Source: HGM13233 sp900762805
GTDB lineage: Bacteria; Bacillota; Clostridia; Oscillospirales; Ruminococcaceae
Length of the DNA stretch: 23,921 bases
NCBI GenBank assembly: GCA_937993755.1
Contig: CALKMA010000005.1
Coordinates: 1 to 23,921, forward strand
Reading direction: 5' to 3'
Position numbers and translations under genes: made by a program. How positions within the stretch are numbered: position 1 is the stretch's first letter; each line of letters starts with the position of its first letter. Below the pieces are notes generated by a model. That model did no database searches. It was not told the origin of the DNA and worked only from the letters and a program-made list of their open reading frames with translations. Below, piece after piece: positions 1-6,120 of this stretch.

Positions 1-17
1 GCCGACAGAGCGTATAA

Positions 18-47
18 CACACTACACTTTGCAAGCAAAGTCGTGTG
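18..47. repeat. Imperfect inverted repeat, oriT-like
   Basis: CACAC (18-22) pairs with GTGTG (43-47), and ACTTTG (26-31) pairs with CAAAGT (36-41) around a CAAG loop, with a small internal bulge between the two stems. Inverted repeats of this size next to a second hairpin are typical of transfer origins or leaders upstream of relaxase genes in clostridial mobile elements. No relaxase is visible in the window, so the role is inferred. It sits at the very edge, and the element it belonged to would extend to the left. Confidence 0.4.
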
Positions 48-68
48 CCAAAGGGGGAACCCCTTTGG
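48..68. repeat. Perfect 9-bp hairpin with 3-nt loop
   Basis: CCAAAGGGG (48-56) and CCCCTTTGG (60-68) form a perfect stem around GAA. It directly abuts the inverted repeat at 18-47. No T-run follows, so it is probably not an intrinsic terminator. It is more likely part of the same mobile-element leader or transfer-origin region. Confidence 0.6.
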
Positions 69-76
69 AAACCCCA

Positions 77-130
77 GACAACAAACGGCGGTATGCTGCC
101 CTTTCCGGGAGCATACCGCCGTTTGTTGTC
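77..130. repeat. Perfect 21-bp inverted repeat, 12-nt loop
   Basis: The arms at 77-97 and 110-130 are exactly complementary over 21 bp. No T-run follows on the plus strand (AGCAGCCC comes next). A perfect stem this long could be a processing signal, a protein-binding palindrome or a strong hairpin at the end of an element. Perfect arms beside decayed coding sequence suggest recent origin or selection. Confidence 0.75.
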
Positions 131-232
131 AGCAGCCCGTTTCACAGTCTGCGTGTAGTTCCTTGTAAACTGACCTAATTTTCTGTATATACTTCTATCG
201 ACAAAGTAACAAATACAGATATTAACCTGCTT

Positions 233-403
233 ATGGACAATTTGACAAAAGAAATGCCGTGGCTTACTCTTTGCGTAAATCAGAGAGATGTGACAAATAT
301 CGGATCGCAACATAGCCTTTTACAAACATTAGAAACAGCCACAGCCTTACAGGTAGAGCAAACACAAGAAAAAAAATTAATCTCTCCCCGGAGCTGGTGC
401 TAA
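233..403 (+). pseudogene. Short AT-richer ORF, probable element remnant
   Basis: An ATG at 233 opens 56 codons to TAA at 401-403 (N-terminus MDNLTKEMPWLTLCVNQRD). The stretch is visibly more AT-rich than the rest of the window and no Shine-Dalgarno precedes the ATG. I do not recognise the product. It lies between the inverted repeats and a terminator, so it is most likely a fragment of a gene from the mobile element rather than a functional gene. A real small protein cannot be excluded. Confidence 0.25.
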
Positions 404-408
404 AATAA

Positions 409-522
409 GAAAAGCTCTCTCTGAAAGAGCGCATGGCCGCAGCACAGGCCGAAGCTGACCGGCGCAGCAGTTCCACCGCCGCCGCTCACCTCCATAATAA
501 GATCCACGACCTCGAAAAATAA
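409..522 (+). pseudogene. Tail of a helical, charged protein (remnant)
   Basis: The frame ending in TAA at 520-522 reads as a charged, alanine-rich helical tail (KLSLKERMAAAQAEADRR and onward to HNKIHDLEK). The codons upstream in the same frame also look coding-like (LSPELVLK) but are broken by a TAA at 406-408. A terminator follows 2 bases after the stop, as expected for the 3' end of a transcription unit. I read it as the degraded C-terminus of an element-borne gene. The family is not recognised. Confidence 0.35.
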
Positions 523-524
523 GT

Positions 525-563
525 AAAACCCACTACCGTAACCGGTGGTGGGTTTTTTGTTTT
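525..563 (+). terminator. Rho-independent terminator
   Basis: AAAACCCACTACC (525-537) pairs with GGTGGTGGGTTTT (544-556) with one wobble pair around a 6-nt loop, followed by a T-rich run to 563. It immediately follows the stop at 520-522, so it ends the decayed plus-strand gene. Confidence 0.85.
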
Positions 564-564
564 A

Positions 565-825
565 ATTCCTAAAGAAGATCAGCAGCAAGAAGCTGATATA
601 GTAAGTTTTGAAAAGTATCAAGACATTTCATCAGAGGAAGCCCGCCGCCATGAGAAAACGCTTGATGAACTGAACGGCAATCCCCTGAAGCCGCCTTCGC
701 AGACAGTAAAGGCTCACCAGGATTTGCCCAAGCAAGCGTGCGGCCTGCTGAAACAAGCCGAACGGCGCGGCAGAACAGACCCGTTCAAGGCAAGTCATGC
801 CAAAGTGGCGGGCCATATGAACTGA
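565..825 (+). pseudogene. Start-less gene fragment of mobile-element origin
   Basis: An open frame runs from the terminator to a TGA at 823-825. From 574 it reads like genuine protein (EDQQQEADIVSFEKYQDISS, then EEARRHEKTLDELNGNPLKP). There is no ATG, GTG or TTG in frame before this stretch and no ribosome binding site, so the 5' end of the gene is gone. The 3' half contains the first copy of the 95-bp repeat, and the stop falls at the beginning of the second copy, which is read in another frame. The composition suits an accessory protein of a conjugative element, but I cannot name the family. The opposite strand has a 61-codon ORF (631-816) that I treat as a shadow. Confidence 0.4.
665..759. 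repeat. 95-bp direct repeat, copy 1
   Basis: It begins ATGAACTGAACGGCAAT and ends GAAACAAGCC. It matches 817-911 with 4 mismatches in 95 positions. The offset between copies is 152 bp, which is not a multiple of three. Read in the frame of the flanking fragment, all four differences change the amino acid (P/T, T/A, Q/R, A/V), so the protein sequence does not appear to be under selection. Confidence 0.9.
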
Positions 826-911
826 ACGGCAATACCCTGAAGCCGCCTTCGCAGGCAGTAAAGGCTCACCGGGATTTGCCCAAGCAAGTGTGCGGCCTGC
901 TGAAACAAGCC
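817..911. repeat. 95-bp direct repeat, copy 2
   Basis: This is the second copy of the repeat at 665-759, in the same orientation. The 57-bp spacer between the copies shows no similarity to sequence flanking the outer sides. Beyond 911 the sequence becomes GC-rich and no longer resembles the element remnant, so the right end of this copy is a candidate boundary between imported and resident DNA. Confidence 0.9.
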
Positions 912-1041
912 CTCCCCCGCGCCGCCCTGCGGCGGCGCCGGCTAAAGATCAGCTCCTTCCGCCCCTCCTGTGGATACGCACCGCACCGTCAAAGCAAGAG
1001 GCTGCCGCGCGCATCAAAGCGCAGACAAAGCTCTGCCGCGC
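912..1041. other. Gene-free GC-rich spacer
   Basis: I see no credible gene, promoter or repeat here. Open frames run through it on the plus strand but have no ribosome binding site and use arginine- and proline-rich codons typical of non-coding GC-rich DNA. It separates the element remnant from the end of the rsgA-spoVM operon. Confidence 0.5.
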
Positions 1042-1076
1042 AAAACGGCCGAGGGGCGCAACCGCGCCCCTCGGCC
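1042..1076 (-). terminator. Terminator of the yicC-to-spoVM operon
   Basis: A perfect 13-bp GC-rich stem (1047-1059 with 1064-1076) encloses a 4-nt loop. On the minus strand it is followed by G and four T residues (1045-1042). It lies 40 bp beyond the spoVM stop, in the right place and orientation to end the long minus-strand operon. Confidence 0.75.
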
Positions 1077-1116
1077 TCTCTGCTCTTATCCGCCGCTTCC
1101 GGGCAAAGCCGGAAAG

Positions 1117-1206
1117 CTACTGCTGTTCCCTTTCCTTCTTAACCTTGAAAATCAACCGCAAAATCCCACTCAGAGCTCTGGGGCTCTTGACAACCACGAT
1201 CTGCAT
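1117..1206 (-). CDS. spoVM: Stage V sporulation protein SpoVM (29 aa)
   Basis: The 29-residue product begins MQIVVVKSPRALSGILRLIF and ends in a basic and acidic tail. It aligns by eye with Bacillus subtilis SpoVM (26 residues, MKFYTIKLPKFLGGIVRAML at its start): the initial Met, Lys7, Pro9, the Gly-Ile pair near 14-15 and Arg17 coincide. From family knowledge, SpoVM is an amphipathic helix that recognises the positively curved forespore membrane and anchors SpoIVA for spore coat assembly. A good Shine-Dalgarno (AAGGGGAG, 1214-1221) sits 7 nt before the ATG. It is last in the operon, after rsgA and a 45-codon ORF. In B. subtilis spoVM also lies in the prpC-prkC-rsgA neighbourhood, which supports the call. 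It is shorter than usual annotation cut-offs and easily missed. Confidence 0.9.
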   Translation of the reverse strand: MQIVVVKSPRALSGILRLIFKVKKEREQQ

Positions 1207-1219
1207 CGGCACGCTCCCC

Positions 1220-1357
1220 TTACATCAGATTGACGGCCCAAACGGCGGCAAGCAGCAGAAGGACGATCGTCAGCCGCGGCAGCAGCAACAGCAGCGCAGC
1301 GCACCCGGCCGCCGCGAGCAGCCATATCAGCCGCCTTTTGCATTCCCGTCTTCGCAT
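1220..1357 (-). CDS. Small basic membrane protein, 45 aa, unknown function
   Basis: The ATG at 1357 opens 45 codons to TAA at 1220-1222. The product has a strongly basic start (residues 1-9, MRRRECKRR) followed by two very hydrophobic stretches at about 10-26 and 29-43, separated by a Pro-Arg turn at 27-28. It would form a membrane hairpin with a cytosolic basic N-terminus. A Shine-Dalgarno (AAGGGG, 1366-1371) sits 8 nt upstream. It starts 61 nt after the rsgA stop and ends 13 nt before spoVM, so it is probably co-transcribed with both. I recognise no family. A longer overlapping frame (1170-1364) lacks this hydrophobic pattern and I reject it. Position beside spoVM suggests, but does not show, a sporulation or membrane role. 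Confidence 0.6.
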   Translation of the reverse strand: MRRRECKRRLIWLLAAAGCAALLLLLPRLTIVLLLLAAVWAVNLM

Positions 1358-1418
1358 CCCGCACACCCCTTCAGCCGTTTGCCCCATTGTATACAGCTGG
1401 GCCGAAAAGTGTGCAGAG

Positions 1419-2285
1419 CTATTGCCAGCTTTTTATCTTTTTGAGCTGCTCCAGCAGCTCGCAGTAATTTTTGTGGCGTGACGGCTCGATCCTGCCCTGC
1501 GACAGCGCCTCCAGAACGGCGCAGCCCTTCTCTTTGGTGTGGGTGCAGTCGGCAAAATAGCAGCCGTCGGCATAGGGCACCATATCGGGAAACAGCCCGA
1601 ATAGCCCGTCGGCACACACGTTGGCGGTCAGCGCCAGATCGATCGAGGAAAAGCCGGGCGTATCGACGATATACCCGCCGCCAAATGGAAACAGCTCGAC
1701 CTCACGCGTCGTGTGCCGCCCGCGGCCCAGATGCTCGCTGGCCTGCTGCGTGCGGCGGCCCAGACCGGCCATGCGGTTGAGCAGCGAGGATTTTCCCGCG
1801 CCCGAATTGCCGGCAAAGACGGAAACGCCGTCGGCCAGCCGCCGCTCCAGCTCTCTCTCCCCGCCTGTGCCGGCCGAGCAGTCGATGACCTCGAAGCCGG
1901 CCGCGCGGTAGAGTCGCTCGACCTCCGGGGCCGGCTGCTCATCGGTTTTGGTCAGCACAATGAGGGCGTGCAGCCCCTGCGAAGCGGCAATGACCGTCAG
2001 CTTGTCGATCGAAAGCAGGTCGGGCTTGGGCAGCACCGTCGATACGACCAGCACGAAGTGATCTACATTGGCAACCGGCGGGCGCACAAAGCTGTTCCTG
2101 CGCGGCAGGAGCTCCCCGATGAGGCCCTGCTCACTGTCGAACAGCACATGGTCCCCGGCAAGCGGAACAAGCCCGCGGCTCCTGAAAACGCCGCGGGCTT
2201 TGCATTCGGTTATCGTACCGGCGGCCTCTACATAGTAGAAGCCGCCGATGCCTTTCAGGATAAGCCCCTCATGCAGCTGACCCAT
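1419..2285 (-). CDS. rsgA: Ribosome small-subunit-dependent GTPase RsgA (288 aa)
   Basis: This is a circularly permuted GTPase that helps the 30S subunit mature and checks the decoding centre. The motif order is the permuted one: TKTD (G4, 112-115), SA (G5, about 137-138), GNSGAGKSS (G1, 159-167), a TTRE switch (192-195) and DTPG (G3, 208-211). An OB-fold-like N-terminus occupies roughly residues 1-70. A zinc-binding group follows, with C242, C247, H249 and C255. I chose the ATG at 2285 because it begins MGQLHEGLILKGIGG, typical of the family, and lies 10 nt after the prkC stop. A longer frame would run back into prkC. Length and motifs are normal. The neighbours rpe and thiN, often downstream of rsgA in Firmicutes, are absent here. 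Confidence 0.95.
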   Translation of the reverse strand: MGQLHEGLILKGIGGFYYVEAAGTITECKARGVFRSRGLVPLAGDHVLFDSEQGLIGELLPRRNSFVRPPVANVDHFVLVVSTVLPKPDLLSIDKLTVIAASQGLHALIVLTKTDEQPAPEVERLYRAAGFEVIDCSAGTGGERELERRLADGVSVFAGNSGAGKSSLLNRMAGLGRRTQQASEHLGRGRHTTREVELFPFGGGYIVDTPGFSSIDLALTANVCADGLFGLFPDMVPYADGCYFADCTHTKEKGCAVLEALSQGRIEPSRHKNYCELLEQLKKIKSWQ

Positions 2286-2295
2286 GCAGCCGCCC

Positions 2296-4329
2296 TCAGG
2301 GATTGCCCGGATCGTTTCCGGGGTCCGGGGCAGCCTGGCTCCACGAGGCCGGTATGATGCTCGATACATCGACATTGACAAAGTTGACCGAGCCGAACTG
2401 CACAATGGTCTGGGTCGAGGTCTCGACGTGCTCGCCGTTGGCTGTGTTGGTGATGGTCACAATGATGACGGCCGTCTCACCGTCGTTGAGCTGGGCCGTG
2501 CCGGTGCCGCCGACGATGGATATCGCGTTGCCGTTGACAGTGGCCGAAACGGCGTAGCTGCCGGCGCCTGTGACATGGACGGTCAGCTCGGCCTTCTGCC
2601 TGCCAAGGCTCACCACGATATCGACCTTGGTGTTGAGCGAAACGACGGTGTTTTTCTTGATGCTCTGCGAAATGATCTTGCCGGCTTCGACCGTGTCGCT
2701 GTATTCTTCCTTGATCTCACCCAGCGACATACCGTTGGCTGTCAGCAGCAGCTTGGCCGTGGCTACGTCCTTGCCCTCAAGATCCGGCACATACAGTGTT
2801 GTGCTGCCGCCCGTCGGCCGCTGCACATAGACGGTGACAACGGTGTAGGCCTCCACCACCTCGCCGGCGACCGGCTTGGTGCGAATGACCTCGTTTTCGG
2901 GCTTGCTCTCGGAAACCGTCTCAACACGCACGGCCAGCTTGGCGCTGGTCAGCGCGTCAAAGGCCTCGCTGTAGGAATAGCCGGTGATCTCCGGCACAGT
3001 GACATATTCAACGCCCTTGCTGACGTAGAGCGTAATCTTGGCATTGTCAAGCACCGTGATGGGCGGCACCGGGTCCTGCTTGATGACCTGCCCCGCCGGC
3101 ACCTCGCTGCTGTACTCCTCCACCACTTCAAAGCGGAATTTCTGGCTGTAGGCTTTGTCGGCCTTGATCTCCTCTATCGTCATGCCGCTGAAATCGGGCA
3201 GATTGACCTCGGTGTGGCGGTTAAAAATGGAATTCTCGCCGGCCGTAAAGACCATATAGGCCAGCAGGATAGCGCCGAGGAAGCAGGCGATGGTAATGCC
3301 CAGCAGCACCGGGATGGCCCAGCCGCGCTGGCGCTTGACCTTCTCCTTTTTGGCTTTCTTTTCTTTCTTACCCTTTTTGCCGGCTTTGGCGATCTTGGGC
3401 ATCCCGCTCTCGGCAGCCTTTCCCTTTTCGGCGGCAACGGCGTCAAAGTGGCGGGTCGGCTCGGTCTGCCTGGGCTGATATTTGTAATCGAAGCGGATAT
3501 CGGGGTTTTTCTTGAATTCCTCGATGTCCTTGAGCATCTCGGAGGCCGACTGATAGCGCGCCGCCGGGTCCTTGGCCATGGCCTTGAGGGTGATCTCCTC
3601 AAGCGCTTCCGGGATCTCCGGCACCAGCGTGCGCGGCGCGACCGGCTCATCCGATATCTGCTTGAGAGCGACCGAAACGGCGCTGTCCGATTCGAACGGG
3701 AGCTGACCGGTCAGCATCTCATACAGCATAACGCCAAGGGAATAAATGTCCGACTTGGCGTCGGTCTCCTCGCCCATAGCCTGCTCCGGGCTGATATAAT
3801 GGACCGAGCCAATGGCCTTATCGGTGACGGTGCGCGTCTGGCTGCGGGCAAAGCGGGCGATGCCGAAGTCCATCACCTTGATGGAGCCGTCGCGCAGCAC
3901 CATGATGTTCTGCGGCTTGATATCGCGGTGAACGATGCCGCGGTCATGCGCGTGCGACAGGGCATGCAGCACCTGCACGGTGAAATGCAGCGCCTCCTGC
4001 CACTCCAGCCGGCCTTCGCTTTCAAGATACTGCATGAAATTGATGCCGTCGATGTATTCCATCACGATATACTGCACCTTGTCCGAAAAGTTGACATCGT
4101 ACACCTGCACGATGTTGGGGTGCGACAGCATCGAGATGGCCTTGCTCTCATTCTTGAAGCGGCGGACCAGCTCCTCATTGTCCATGAATTCCTCGCGGAG
4201 CACCTTGACCGCAACTATGCGGTTTTCGAGGATATCCGTCGCCTTGTAGACGTTCGCCATGCCGCCGGAACCGATCAACTCCATGATCTGGTAACGGCCG
4301 TCAAGTTTTCTTCCGATCAGAGCGTCCAT
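2296..4329 (-). CDS. prkC: Membrane Ser/Thr protein kinase with PASTA repeats (677 aa)
   Basis: A Hanks-type kinase that senses muropeptides or lipid II outside the cell and phosphorylates cytosolic targets. The kinase domain spans about 12-275: glycine loop IGSGGMANV (19-27), Lys42, HRD (134-136) with Lys138 and Asn141, and DFG (154-156). The activation loop is threonine-containing (TRTVTDKAIGSVHY) and ends in SPEQ (180-183). A lysine-rich juxtamembrane stretch (316-334) precedes one transmembrane helix (about 337-361). Three PASTA repeats follow outside the cell, near 375-437, 442-503 and 511-576. The last 100 residues form an extra beta-rich, Thr/Val-rich module ending in a Pro/Asp/Gly tail, which is not part of a PASTA repeat. 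A good Shine-Dalgarno (AAAGGAG) supports the ATG. The gene is 20 nt downstream of its phosphatase, prpC. Confidence 0.95.
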   Translation of the reverse strand: MDALIGRKLDGRYQIMELIGSGGMANVYKATDILENRIVAVKVLREEFMDNEELVRRFKNESKAISMLSHPNIVQVYDVNFSDKVQYIVMEYIDGINFMQYLESEGRLEWQEALHFTVQVLHALSHAHDRGIVHRDIKPQNIMVLRDGSIKVMDFGIARFARSQTRTVTDKAIGSVHYISPEQAMGEETDAKSDIYSLGVMLYEMLTGQLPFESDSAVSVALKQISDEPVAPRTLVPEIPEALEEITLKAMAKDPAARYQSASEMLKDIEEFKKNPDIRFDYKYQPRQTEPTRHFDAVAAEKGKAAESGMPKIAKAGKKGKKEKKAKKEKVKRQRGWAIPVLLGITIACFLGAILLAYMVFTAGENSIFNRHTEVNLPDFSGMTIEEIKADKAYSQKFRFEVVEEYSSEVPAGQVIKQDPVPPITVLDNAKITLYVSKGVEYVTVPEITGYSYSEAFDALTSAKLAVRVETVSESKPENEVIRTKPVAGEVVEAYTVVTVYVQRPTGGSTTLYVPDLEGKDVATAKLLLTANGMSLGEIKEEYSDTVEAGKIISQSIKKNTVVSLNTKVDIVVSLGRQKAELTVHVTGAGSYAVSATVNGNAISIVGGTGTAQLNDGETAVIIVTITNTANGEHVETSTQTIVQFGSVNFVNVDVSSIIPASWSQAAPDPGNDPGNP

Positions 4330-4349
4330 AATTTCTCCTTTGGGGTATT

Positions 4350-5072
4350 TTATGCCTGTGCCAGCACGGCAGTGATGTTATCGGTCCCGCCGCGTTGCAG
4401 CGCCAACCCGACAAGAGCGTCGGGTATCTGGTAAAATTCCGTCTTTCGGACGATATCGGCCAGCTCTTCATCGAGAACCAGCCCCGAAAGGCCGTCCGAG
4501 CAGAGCAAAAGCGTCTCCTGCCCGGCCATACGAATTATATTATAATCCAATCTGGCGTATTGTTCAATCCCAAGCGCATGGGTTATGATATTCTTATTGG
4601 GGTGCCGCCGGGCCTCCTCCGGTGTGATGCGGCCGCTGTCTACCAGCTCCTGCACCATCGAGTGGTCGGTGGTGATCTGTGAGATACGCCGCCGGCTGAT
4701 GCGGTAGGCCCGGCTGTCGCCGCAGTGTATAAGATGCGCGGTGTGGCCGCGGATAACGGCCGCCTCCAGCGTTGTGCCCATCGTCAGATGCCCGTCAACG
4801 ACGCTGACGCGGTACAGCTCGCCGTTGCAGCGCTGGACCTCGTCTTCCATAAAGCCGCGGAGGGCATCGTCGGCCAGCTCCGGCAGCTTCTTCTGGAACA
4901 CCCTTTCGAGGCTGTCCACCACCTGATGGCTGGCGGCGCCGCCCGAACGCAGGCCGCCCATCCCGTCGCACAGCACCAGCCAAAAGGTGCCGTCGGCCGC
5001 ACGGCCGGCCTTATAGCAATCCTGATTTTCAGTTCTGATCTTTCCGATATTGGATGCACCGCAAATCTTCAA
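4350..5072 (-). CDS. prpC: PP2C-type Ser/Thr phosphatase (240 aa), TTG start
   Basis: A PPM/PP2C metal-dependent phosphatase that removes phosphates placed by PrkC. The metal-binding and catalytic motifs are all present: NIGKIRTENQD (8-18), CDGMGG with Asp36 (35-40), HCGDSRAY with Asp119, CSDGLSG with Asp193, and GGTDNIT with Asp231. The length is normal. The start is TTG (5070-5072), not ATG. The assignment is secure because the family's N-terminus (KICGASNIGKIR) begins exactly there and a full AAGGAGGT ribosome binding site lies 6 nt upstream. It sits 23 nt downstream of rlmN and 20 nt upstream of prkC, forming the usual phosphatase-kinase pair. Confidence 0.95.
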   Translation of the reverse strand: MKICGASNIGKIRTENQDCYKAGRAADGTFWLVLCDGMGGLRSGGAASHQVVDSLERVFQKKLPELADDALRGFMEDEVQRCNGELYRVSVVDGHLTMGTTLEAAVIRGHTAHLIHCGDSRAYRISRRRISQITTDHSMVQELVDSGRITPEEARRHPNKNIITHALGIEQYARLDYNIIRMAGQETLLLCSDGLSGLVLDEELADIVRKTEFYQIPDALVGLALQRGGTDNITAVLAQA

Positions 5073-5086
5073 GTGCGCACCTCCTT
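5073..5086 (-). promoter_or_regulatory. Strong ribosome binding site deciding the prpC TTG start
   Basis: AAGGAGGT at 5079-5086 on the minus strand, then a 6-nt spacer, then TTG. The near-perfect anti-Shine-Dalgarno match compensates for the weak start codon and fixes the gene start. Confidence 0.8.
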
Positions 5087-5095
5087 GCAGGGAAG

Positions 5096-6109
5096 CTATT
5101 CGATATACCGGCTGCGGAGCTGCCCGCAGGCGGCGTCAATGTCGGCCCCCAGCGTGCGGCGGACGGTAGCCGTCAGCCCCAGGCTGACCAGCAGCTCGCA
5201 GAAGGCTTTGGCAGCGGCGCGGCCCTGCGCCGCGAACCCGCCGCCCGAATTGATGGGGATGAGATTGACGTGTGCCGGGAACCCGGACAGCAGCCGGACA
5301 AGCTGCTCGGCATCTCTTCTTGTATTGTTGGCACCGTCAATGACGGCGTATTCAAAGGAAATGCGTCGGCCGCATTTTTCGCTGTAATAGCGGCAGGCCG
5401 CCATCAGCTCCCTGATGGGATAGGCCCGGTTGATGGGCATCAGCTCGCTGCGCTTATCGTCAAAGGCGGCATGCAGAGAGACAGAAAGCGTCAGCGGCAG
5501 CCGGCGATCAGCCAGCTCGTACATTTTGGGCACGACGCCGCAGGTCGAAAGCGATACCGATCGGTTGGTGAGGGCGTAGCCCTCCTTGCAGGTCACCAGC
5601 TCATAAAAGCGCAGCACATTGTCGAAATTGTCGAGCGGCTCCCCGCTGCCCATCAGCACGATGCTGTCGGCCCGCTGCCCCTGGTCGAGTGCGGTAAGGT
5701 AAACCTGCGCCAGCATCTCACCGGCCGTCAGGCTGCGGGCAAGGCCGTTTTTGGTCGAGGCGCAGAAGGCGCAGCCCATGCGGCAGCCCGCCTGCGTCGA
5801 TACGCAGATCGACATCCCGTGCTCGTAGAACATCGCGACCGTTTCGACGCTGTTGCCATCGGCAAAGCGGTAAAGGTACTTGGTCGTTCGGTCGCTCGAT
5901 ACCTGCCTGGCAGCCACAGTCGGCATATGCAGCTCAATGCCGCTCGTAACAGCCTTGGGCAGATTGGTCATGCCGGCCGGTGAAAAGACGTTTTTGGCGT
6001 GCAGCCATGAAAAGAGCTGCCCGGCACGGTAGGCCGGCTGGCCGTTCTGCGCAAGGATATCGGCTATTTCTGTTCTGTTGAGCGAAAGCAGATCACAGTT
6101 GGAAAACAT
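5096..6109 (-). CDS. rlmN: 23S rRNA/tRNA adenine C2-methyltransferase RlmN (337 aa)
   Basis: A radical-SAM enzyme that methylates C2 of A2503 in 23S rRNA and A37 of some tRNAs, through a methylated cysteine. The CxxxCxxC cluster motif is at C109, C113 and C116 (AGCRMGCAFCAS). The radical-SAM glycine-rich strand is MGSGEPLDN (153-161). The second catalytic cysteine, equivalent to the methylated Cys near the C-terminus of E. coli RlmN, is C328 in GADIDAACGQL. The INSGG loop (286-290) is also typical. The length is normal for the Firmicute form. It lies 11 nt downstream of rsmB. The absence of a Cfr-like deviation and the operon context favour housekeeping RlmN over the resistance enzyme Cfr. 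Confidence 0.95.
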   Translation of the reverse strand: MFSNCDLLSLNRTEIADILAQNGQPAYRAGQLFSWLHAKNVFSPAGMTNLPKAVTSGIELHMPTVAARQVSSDRTTKYLYRFADGNSVETVAMFYEHGMSICVSTQAGCRMGCAFCASTKNGLARSLTAGEMLAQVYLTALDQGQRADSIVLMGSGEPLDNFDNVLRFYELVTCKEGYALTNRSVSLSTCGVVPKMYELADRRLPLTLSVSLHAAFDDKRSELMPINRAYPIRELMAACRYYSEKCGRRISFEYAVIDGANNTRRDAEQLVRLLSGFPAHVNLIPINSGGGFAAQGRAAAKAFCELLVSLGLTATVRRTLGADIDAACGQLRSRYIE

Positions 6110-6120
6110 ATCGTCTTATT

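Noticed and set aside
631..816. 61-codon minus-strand frame (MARHFGMTCLERVC start)
   Set aside because: It overlaps the coding-like plus-strand fragment and the direct repeat; it has no ribosome binding site. I cannot fully exclude that the repeat-bearing DNA codes on this strand.
1170..1364. 64-codon minus-strand frame starting at GTG just upstream of the small membrane ORF
   Set aside because: It overlaps the 45-codon ORF in another frame, would swallow the spoVM ribosome binding site, and has an Ala/Arg repeat composition without membrane or domain character.
890..1444. 184-codon plus-strand frame over spoVM and the 45-codon ORF
   Set aside because: It is antisense to two small genes with good ribosome binding sites and family similarity (SpoVM); its own composition is Arg/Pro/Gln-rich and without support.
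2284..4434. 716-codon plus-strand frame opposite prkC
   Set aside because: It is antisense to prkC in full and extends into the 5' region of that gene; no domain or start signal supports it.
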